From: Flavobacteriales bacterium
GTDB lineage: Bacteria > Bacteroidota > Bacteroidia > Flavobacteriales_D > Sanyastnellaceae
Length of the DNA: 46,296 bases
Reading direction: 5' to 3'
Assembly: GCA_002863125.1 (NCBI GenBank)
Contig: PKEB01000011.1
Coordinates: forward strand, 1 to 46,296
Position numbers and translations under genes: made by a program. The notes beneath the pieces were generated by a model, which had not been told where the DNA came from, made no database searches, and saw nothing but the letters and a program-made list of their open reading frames with translations. Below, in pieces: positions 41,682 through 46,296 of the stretch. Numbering within the stretch: the stretch's first letter is position 1; each line of letters begins with the position of its first letter.

Positions 41682-44003
41682 ATGCTTTCTCCTGCTATAA
41701 AACCGCGCAATTACCGCGGATTGTTCTTGCTGGTGGCTTTGGCGTTCGGAGGGGTTTTGCAGGCTGACGCCCAATGCACCCAAGCCGAGGCGCCCATCGC
41801 GCTGTTTGAAGCCCAAACGCTTGCAACCGATGAAATCCCAACGGTGAACGCGGCAAACCACGTGGGCCTTGGTTTGGTCGAAGAGGCTTTCTCCGACATC
41901 CGTCAGCACAAATACAACGAGTGGACCCTCATGCTCCCTTTCCTCGGCGGCAAAACCCTGCCAATCGAATTGGAGTCTTTCCTCCCCTTCAGCGATGCCT
42001 TCATGATTGGGAGATCGCAAGCCGATGGCAAATTCGTAGATGAGGTCTACCGCCCCAAGCTGCTCTCCTACCGAGCAGTTTCACCGGGAATCAAAGGCAC
42101 CATCGTCGTGATGGAGGATTTTGTCATGGGCACCATTCAATACCATGGCCGGCAATATGATCTAAGCGCCATCCGCAACGGCATGGAAGGTAAGCACGTG
42201 CTGTTCTTACTCGCCGATGCGGCCGATCCAATGGAATTCGAGTGCGGTGTGGACGAATACGGCCCACGCAGGGAAGTGATTCCCATGGGTATGCAACAGC
42301 CTTCGACATCCAACCAAATTACCGATTGTGTCGAAGTAGCCTTTGATATCGATTATTACACGTTTGGAACATTTGGAAACGACTGCTACCCTGCGATTGA
42401 ATGGGCATTGGCTATTCTCGCCGGAGTGAATACCATCTACACCGAAAGCGTTGATGCGCTTGTCAACATTCAAGCGTCGTACATCCACGTATGGGAAACC
42501 ACCGATCCGTACAACGGAATCATCAACGACGCTGGCAGCATGCTGGATACCTTCCGCTTGGAGTGGCTCAACAACTCGAACCTATCCGGCATCCAACGTG
42601 ACATCGTTCACCTGCTTAGTCGCAGAACCGACACTGGTACCGGAGGCATCGCCTACCTCGACGTCGTATGTTTCCCCTCCTACTCAGCCGGATTCAGTGC
42701 AAACCTCGAATCAGGCAACACGTACAACCTCAACAACTACGCTTGGAACTTAAACGTAGTGGGGCACGAACTCGGCCACAACTTCGGGTCAAACCACACG
42801 CATTGGTGCGGATGGTCCAACGGCCCCATTGACAACTGCTACGACGTTGAGGGCTCGTGTACCAACAACCCCCAAGCGCAAGTCGGTACGATGATGAGCT
42901 ACTGCCACGCCGTGGCTGGCGGCTCGGTGAACCTCGAATTCCATCCCACCGTGGTAGCGGAGGCCTTCGTGCCCACCATCACCTCAGACGGAAGCTGCTT
43001 CACCACCTGCGTCGAAATGACGACCAGTTGCCAGTACTTCGGTTGCACCGACTCTGCCGCCTGCAACTACGACCCCAATGCAGTGGAGGACGACGGCACG
43101 TGCGCCTATGAAATCGACGGATGCGGCGTATGCGGTGGCGATGAATCCACGTGCTCAGGATGCACGGATTCAGCGGCATGCAATTACGATCCGGATGCCA
43201 CCATCGAGGACGGCGGGTGCTTCTACCCCCCTGCCGGCAGCACGTGCGATTGCGAATACACTGCGGGTTTCACGGTCAACCTTGCCGCCGGCGAGACAGC
43301 CGAACAAACCCTCGAAGCGTCCGGCTACGTCACCGGTCTCGATGTAACCCTCAACTTCATCGATACGCCAATTGACAACTCCTGGGCCAACGAGATGATG
43401 GTCGGCCTGACTGCACCCGACGGCACATGCCTTCAGTACGGCGGGTACAACCTGACACTGGGTTGTCCGAGCGCAGGGTTATGGCCAGCCGATTGGAACA
43501 CGAGCAATGCGGGCACCTACACCGCGACGGCCGTTTTCGCCGAACCCATCTCGGGCGTGGGCGAATGGACGATCACCATCCTGAATTCTTGGGCCTCTTC
43601 CGACGGCGCATCGTACGATACGGACATCACGTTCATTGGCCTTTGCGAGGGCCTACCCGCCACGCTGGGCTGCATGGATTCGACGGCGTGCAATTACAAC
43701 CCGGATGCCACAGTGGACGACGGCTCGTGCGAATTCACCAGCTGCGCTGGCTGTACCGATGATGGGGCGTGCAATTACGATGTGACGGCGACCTTGGATG
43801 ACGGTTCGTGCGAATATGCGAGCTGCGGGTGTCCGGGCGATCTCGATGGCGATAGCCAGGTTTCCGTTACTGACGTGTTGCTTTTCTTGAGTGACTTTGG
43901 CTGCATGGATGCTCCGTGTGTAGGCGACGCCAACGGGGATGGCATCAACAATGTTGATGATCTGCTCCTCATGCTCGCTCACTTCGGTGATGTGTGCGAA
44001 TAG
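41682..44003 (+). CDS. Second secreted metzincin metalloprotease, paralogue of 35057-37477
   Basis: This encodes 773 aa with a signal peptide ending at about QADAQ (residue 31). The catalytic domain has HELGHNFGSNH (H362, E363, H366, H372) and Met-turn MMSYCH (M405). The spacing from the last zinc His to the Met is 33 residues, the same as in the other protease. The order of modules is identical: propeptide-like region, protease, Cys repeats, P-domain-like beta domain (GEWTITILNSWASSDGASYD), Cys repeats and two dockerin-like EF-hands (PGDLDGDSQVSVTDVLLFL and DANGDGINNVDDLLLML). Sequence is conserved around NLNNYxWNLNVVxHE and THWCGW. It starts 76 bases from the divergent tRNA-Arg. The pair probably arose by duplication. 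Confidence 0.9.
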   Translation: MLSPAIKPRNYRGLFLLVALAFGGVLQADAQCTQAEAPIALFEAQTLATDEIPTVNAANHVGLGLVEEAFSDIRQHKYNEWTLMLPFLGGKTLPIELESFLPFSDAFMIGRSQADGKFVDEVYRPKLLSYRAVSPGIKGTIVVMEDFVMGTIQYHGRQYDLSAIRNGMEGKHVLFLLADAADPMEFECGVDEYGPRREVIPMGMQQPSTSNQITDCVEVAFDIDYYTFGTFGNDCYPAIEWALAILAGVNTIYTESVDALVNIQASYIHVWETTDPYNGIINDAGSMLDTFRLEWLNNSNLSGIQRDIVHLLSRRTDTGTGGIAYLDVVCFPSYSAGFSANLESGNTYNLNNYAWNLNVVGHELGHNFGSNHTHWCGWSNGPIDNCYDVEGSCTNNPQAQVGTMMSYCHAVAGGSVNLEFHPTVVAEAFVPTITSDGSCFTTCVEMTTSCQYFGCTDSAACNYDPNAVEDDGTCAYEIDGCGVCGGDESTCSGCTDSAACNYDPDATIEDGGCFYPPAGSTCDCEYTAGFTVNLAAGETAEQTLEASGYVTGLDVTLNFIDTPIDNSWANEMMVGLTAPDGTCLQYGGYNLTLGCPSAGLWPADWNTSNAGTYTATAVFAEPISGVGEWTITILNSWASSDGASYDTDITFIGLCEGLPATLGCMDSTACNYNPDATVDDGSCEFTSCAGCTDDGACNYDVTATLDDGSCEYASCGCPGDLDGDSQVSVTDVLLFLSDFGCMDAPCVGDANGDGINNVDDLLLMLAHFGDVCE

Positions 44004-44027
44004 CGACAATTCCAGACGCGGACGCAC

Positions 44028-44055
44028 AAAAAAGCCGCCCCGAGAGGAGCGGCTT
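44028..44055 (-). terminator. Intrinsic terminator on the minus strand between converging genes
   Basis: On the minus strand AAGCCGCTCC pairs with GGGGCGGCTT (one G-T pair) around TCTC and runs into six Ts (44028-44033). It would stop transcripts from the gene ending at 44201, with a 3' tail of about 145 bases. It has no T run on the plus strand. Confidence 0.8.
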
Positions 44056-44200
44056 GAGAGGTCATGTGGCATCCAAAAAACTAACCCTTACTTCATGGAA
44101 ACTTACAACCTGCCATTAAAACTGCAGGAGGATTAAAAATGTTTCGAAGGGGGTAAAAAAAAAATGCGCTGCACCTACTGAAGAGCATTCCGTACCTGCC

Positions 44201-45376
44201 TCAGGGGGCTTGGCGGGCTTCTTGGAGTCGTTTCACCAAGATACTAGCGTCGGCATTTTCACCATGCAGTGACCAGCACACCGTGCCGAGGGTCGTGTCC
44301 GTCATCTTCACATCTACCACATCGCGTCCAGCGGCGCATCCCGCCTTCACAAACACCAAACCTTCCGCCCCTACCAATCGTCCTGCCTCGACCAAAGCGC
44401 TGGCATCAAACGTCACCTCCATGGACGTACGCTGCTCCTTCAACACGTCGTCCACGTTGCTCCGGTCGACTACCGCGTATTGCTCCAACAACGCCGTGGC
44501 GATTTCGGCGGCCCAGGTTTCGCTGGATTTGCGGTGGCAATCCACACCACCTTCGTCGATGACCGCGACAGTCTCGATGGGCCGAGCATTGGCTTCCACC
44601 TGTGCCGTCACGCGCACGGTTCCCTTTCGGGTAAGGTCCTCAATGAGTTTGTGCACGATTTCGTTTTTGCACACCGAAGAGATGCGCGGCTGATCGAACC
44701 GCAGGCTTGCCAACAGTTCCCCACTGCTGAGGTCATTGAGCGAGGCGTAGACTTCAGAACAGGTTTCTCCGCACGTGAGCGAATAGCGGTAAACGTAATT
44801 GAACGTAAATCCATACGCCGTTGGCGGTACCCACTCCTCTGCTTCTTCAGCAACGACCGGCGGAGCGGAGTCTGGCGCGATGGCGATGCGGTTACCAGGC
44901 AACATCATGAGGGCACCTTGGCGGATGGCTTCTTCTATGCCGGCCGTGATGTAAAAATTAAACCCCTTGCCCACACCACTTTTCCGCGCGAGTTTCTTCA
45001 TTTGGCGCACCTTCATCGGCAACGCGCTAGGGTCGACCTTGCGGATGTTGTCCAGCATTTGATAGAGTTCGATCGCCGTTTCAGTATGCCCGGGCGATTG
45101 GGACGCAGGCGCCATGAGCTTCTGGGCCTGGGCCACGGAAGTCACATTGAAGCCGGCGCGTTGAAGCTCGCCGGCGAACAACTGGGTCATGCCGATGCGG
45201 TCTGGCCCGAGGTCCATCGCCACAAAATCCGGCATGGAAAACGGCCGTTTGATCTCCACGTCATACGTAGGAGTCAGCACCTGAGCCTGCATCACCGACC
45301 CCACGCCTGCCGCCATGCAAAGCGCGCTGAGGAAGCAGCGCATTGAAACGACCGTGAGGAAAGCGGAACGGAACAT
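44201..45376 (-). CDS. Exported protein with CsgG/LpoB-like C-terminal domain
   Basis: This encodes 391 aa from ATG 45376, with a signal peptide ending at about VMQAQ; ATG 45343 would give a shorter signal. The C-terminal third has YAVVDRSNVDDVLKEQ and VEAGRLVGAEGLVFVKAG, the pattern of the CsgG/LpoB/TolB-N-type fold (DRxNLxxxLxEQ...GxxLGAxxLVxG) found in outer-membrane lipoproteins. Here there is no lipobox. The N-terminal half has no clear family. Cys are frequent (LTCGETCSE, VCKN, VDCH, GCAAG), suggesting disulfides. It is divergent from a small lipoprotein gene. The function is unknown. Confidence 0.65.
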   Translation of the reverse strand: MFRSAFLTVVSMRCFLSALCMAAGVGSVMQAQVLTPTYDVEIKRPFSMPDFVAMDLGPDRIGMTQLFAGELQRAGFNVTSVAQAQKLMAPASQSPGHTETAIELYQMLDNIRKVDPSALPMKVRQMKKLARKSGVGKGFNFYITAGIEEAIRQGALMMLPGNRIAIAPDSAPPVVAEEAEEWVPPTAYGFTFNYVYRYSLTCGETCSEVYASLNDLSSGELLASLRFDQPRISSVCKNEIVHKLIEDLTRKGTVRVTAQVEANARPIETVAVIDEGGVDCHRKSSETWAAEIATALLEQYAVVDRSNVDDVLKEQRTSMEVTFDASALVEAGRLVGAEGLVFVKAGCAAGRDVVDVKMTDTTLGTVCWSLHGENADASILVKRLQEARQAP

Positions 45377-45429
45377 CGGCAGCAAATTACCGCCAACCCC
45401 CTTAAATTCGGCTGACAAATCCTGTGAAA

Positions 45430-45750
45430 ATGACCCGCTTCTTCCTCCCACTGTGTGCACTGCTCTTCTTGAGCGCTTGTGACTTTTGCGAAACGAAAGG
45501 CACCGTCACCTTTGACAACACCGAGCGCCTTTGGTGCAACTGCGAGGTGACCTGGCCCAACGGCGACGTCTACGTGATCAACGCCGGTGAAGCCCGCACA
45601 TACGAATTCATCCGCGGGTCCTATGACTTCGACGCTTACTGCGGCAACGGCGCTTGGGGCAACGACCTCTGCGGATTTGAAGAAGGCATCATCACCCGGT
45701 CCTACGACATCGATTGCGAAGAGGAGCACGTGATGAACCTCAACTTTTAA
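45430..45750 (+). CDS. Small Cys-containing lipoprotein
   Basis: This encodes 106 aa. The start MTRFFLPLCALLFLSACDFC has a lipobox LSAC with Cys at residue 17. The mature part, with TVTFDNTERLWCNCEVTWPN and GDVYVINAGEARTYEF, is beta-rich with several Cys. It could be a small binding or inhibitor-like domain; I do not recognise it. I chose ATG 45430; a GTG at 45424 adds two residues. It is divergent from the CsgG-like gene, 53 bases apart. Confidence 0.65.
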   Translation: MTRFFLPLCALLFLSACDFCETKGTVTFDNTERLWCNCEVTWPNGDVYVINAGEARTYEFIRGSYDFDAYCGNGAWGNDLCGFEEGIITRSYDIDCEEEHVMNLNF

Positions 45751-45793
45751 GCAAACCACCACCGCGCCTTCAAGGTTGTTGATTTAATATTTC

Positions 45794-45821
45794 AACATTT
45801 ATTAAATTGTTCATACATTTG
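45794..45821 (+). promoter_or_regulatory. Promoter and palindromic operator of the ArsR-type gene
   Basis: TACATTTG (45814-45821) matches the -7 consensus TAnnTTTG and ends four bases before the GTG at 45826. Just upstream AACA-N10-TGTT (45794-45811) is an imperfect palindrome of the size bound by ArsR-family dimers. It overlaps the expected RNA polymerase site, which fits autorepression. Confidence 0.55.
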
Positions 45822-45825
45822 CTGA

Positions 45826-46137
45826 GTGAACGCGATTACCTCTGACATTACCCGCGACCAAATGGAACACGCCGCCAAGGTGCTGAAGGCCATTGCGCAT
45901 CCCGTCAAACTGGAGATCCTCAAAATCCTGGCCGCTGCAGAGCCCATGGATGTGACCACCCTGTGTGGGCATGTGGGCATGGACTGCCAGATTTCCATGA
46001 TGAGCCACCACTTGGCCAAAATGAAGGACAACGGCGTACTCACTTCGCAGAAGCACGGCAAGCAGGTGTTCTACTCCATTGCCAATCGCAACCTGCTCAA
46101 CATCTTCAACTGCATCGAAAACTGCGGCGACGCCTGA
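45826..46137 (+). CDS. ArsR-family transcriptional regulator
   Basis: This encodes 103 aa from GTG 45826, or 91 aa from ATG 45862. The winged-helix core is typical: VLKAIAHPVKLEILKILAAA, then the recognition helix region QISMMSHHLAKMKDNGVL, and a wing with HGKQVFYSI. Four Cys occur: C47 and C54 before and in the recognition region, and C96 and C100 at the C-terminus (NCIENC). They may sense a metal or a reactive sulfur species, but they do not form the classical CVC motif. The permease gene downstream starts 10 bases later and is probably its target. If the promoter is used at GTG 45826, the transcript has no leader. Confidence 0.88.
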   Translation: MNAITSDITRDQMEHAAKVLKAIAHPVKLEILKILAAAEPMDVTTLCGHVGMDCQISMMSHHLAKMKDNGVLTSQKHGKQVFYSIANRNLLNIFNCIENCGDA

Positions 46138-46147
46138 CCCCTGGCCC

Positions 46148-46296
46148 ATGGAACTCATTGGTTACTTCCTGGCAATCGCCATCGGCGTTTCCCTCGGTCT
46201 CATCGGCGGAGGCGGGTCCATCCTCGCGGTGCCGGTATTGGCTTACCTGTTTGGGATGGATGAAAAAGTCGCCACGGCCTACTCCCTCTTCATCGT
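46148..46296 (+). CDS. TauE/SafE-family permease, N-terminal part
   Basis: The gene starts at ATG 46148 and runs off the right edge (49 full codons). The sequence LIGYFLAIAIGVSLGLIGGG followed by GSILAVPVLAYLFGM is the first hairpin of the TauE/SafE sulfite-exporter family (GxxxGxxGGGGGxxxVP). These membrane proteins move sulfur-containing or other anions. The position right behind the ArsR-type gene suggests co-regulation. The substrate cannot be told from this fragment. Confidence 0.85.
   Translation, partial: MELIGYFLAIAIGVSLGLIGGGGSILAVPVLAYLFGMDEKVATAYSLFI

Overview
The window looks like a stretch of a marine Bacteroidota chromosome, probably from the Flavobacteriales. Core genes are about 58% GC in the stretch I counted. 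The main clues are type IX secretion (T9SS) C-terminal tails, the rpmG-DUF4295-ftsY-rimO cluster, a fused two-part 2-oxoacid dehydrogenase E1, Bacteroidota-type promoters (TTG, 19 bases, TAnnTTTG) and a green-type proteorhodopsin. I cannot name the genus.

Layout. (1) 1-7.8 kb, minus strand: the start of a DUF285 (BspA-like) surface protein, then a run of close or overlapping genes: a dapF-DUF4105 fusion, a lipoprotein, a probable outer-membrane barrel, kdsA, a T9SS cargo protein and a lipoprotein. (2) 7.9-11.6 kb, plus strand: fused E1 dehydrogenase, a small exported protein and a PaaE-like flavin/iron-sulfur reductase. (3) 11.6-14.95 kb, minus strand: queE, rimO, ftsY, DUF4295 and rpmG, led by a near-ideal promoter. 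(4) 15.1-18.3 kb: ftsK-lolA. (5) 18.3-22.2 kb: an exported LysM/binding-protein-like gene, a 64-aa gene and guaA, with maf divergent. (6) 22.3-25.2 kb: a low-GC proteorhodopsin gene with its own terminator, then selD-mnmH for tRNA 2-selenouridine. (7) 25.2-28.7 kb: a 1,162-aa BNR/PKD T9SS cargo protein.

(8) 28.8-44.0 kb is an accessory region and the most interesting part. It holds a 1,994-aa Cys-rich repeat protein, two paralogous secreted metzincin proteases and a 381-aa protein. All four share a Cys repeat of the type GCxDxxACNYD...DDGSC and end in a dockerin-like EF-hand module instead of the T9SS tail used by their neighbours. The 1,994-aa and 381-aa proteins also share an unnamed domain of about 160-190 aa. 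The region contains a cut-off 3' end of gltD directly behind one of these genes, and a tRNA-Arg gene whose 3' end is repeated 1.07 kb away across a low-GC segment. These are signs of recombination and insertion. (9) 44.2-46.3 kb: a CsgG-like exported protein, a small lipoprotein, and an ArsR-family regulator followed by the start of a TauE/SafE permease.

The conserved parts cover the cell envelope (kdsA, dapF, ftsK, lolA), protein targeting (ftsY) and translation or tRNA modification (rimO, queE, mnmH). The accessory part appears devoted to large calcium- and disulfide-stabilised extracellular proteins. All calls come from reading the sequence; no database search was possible.
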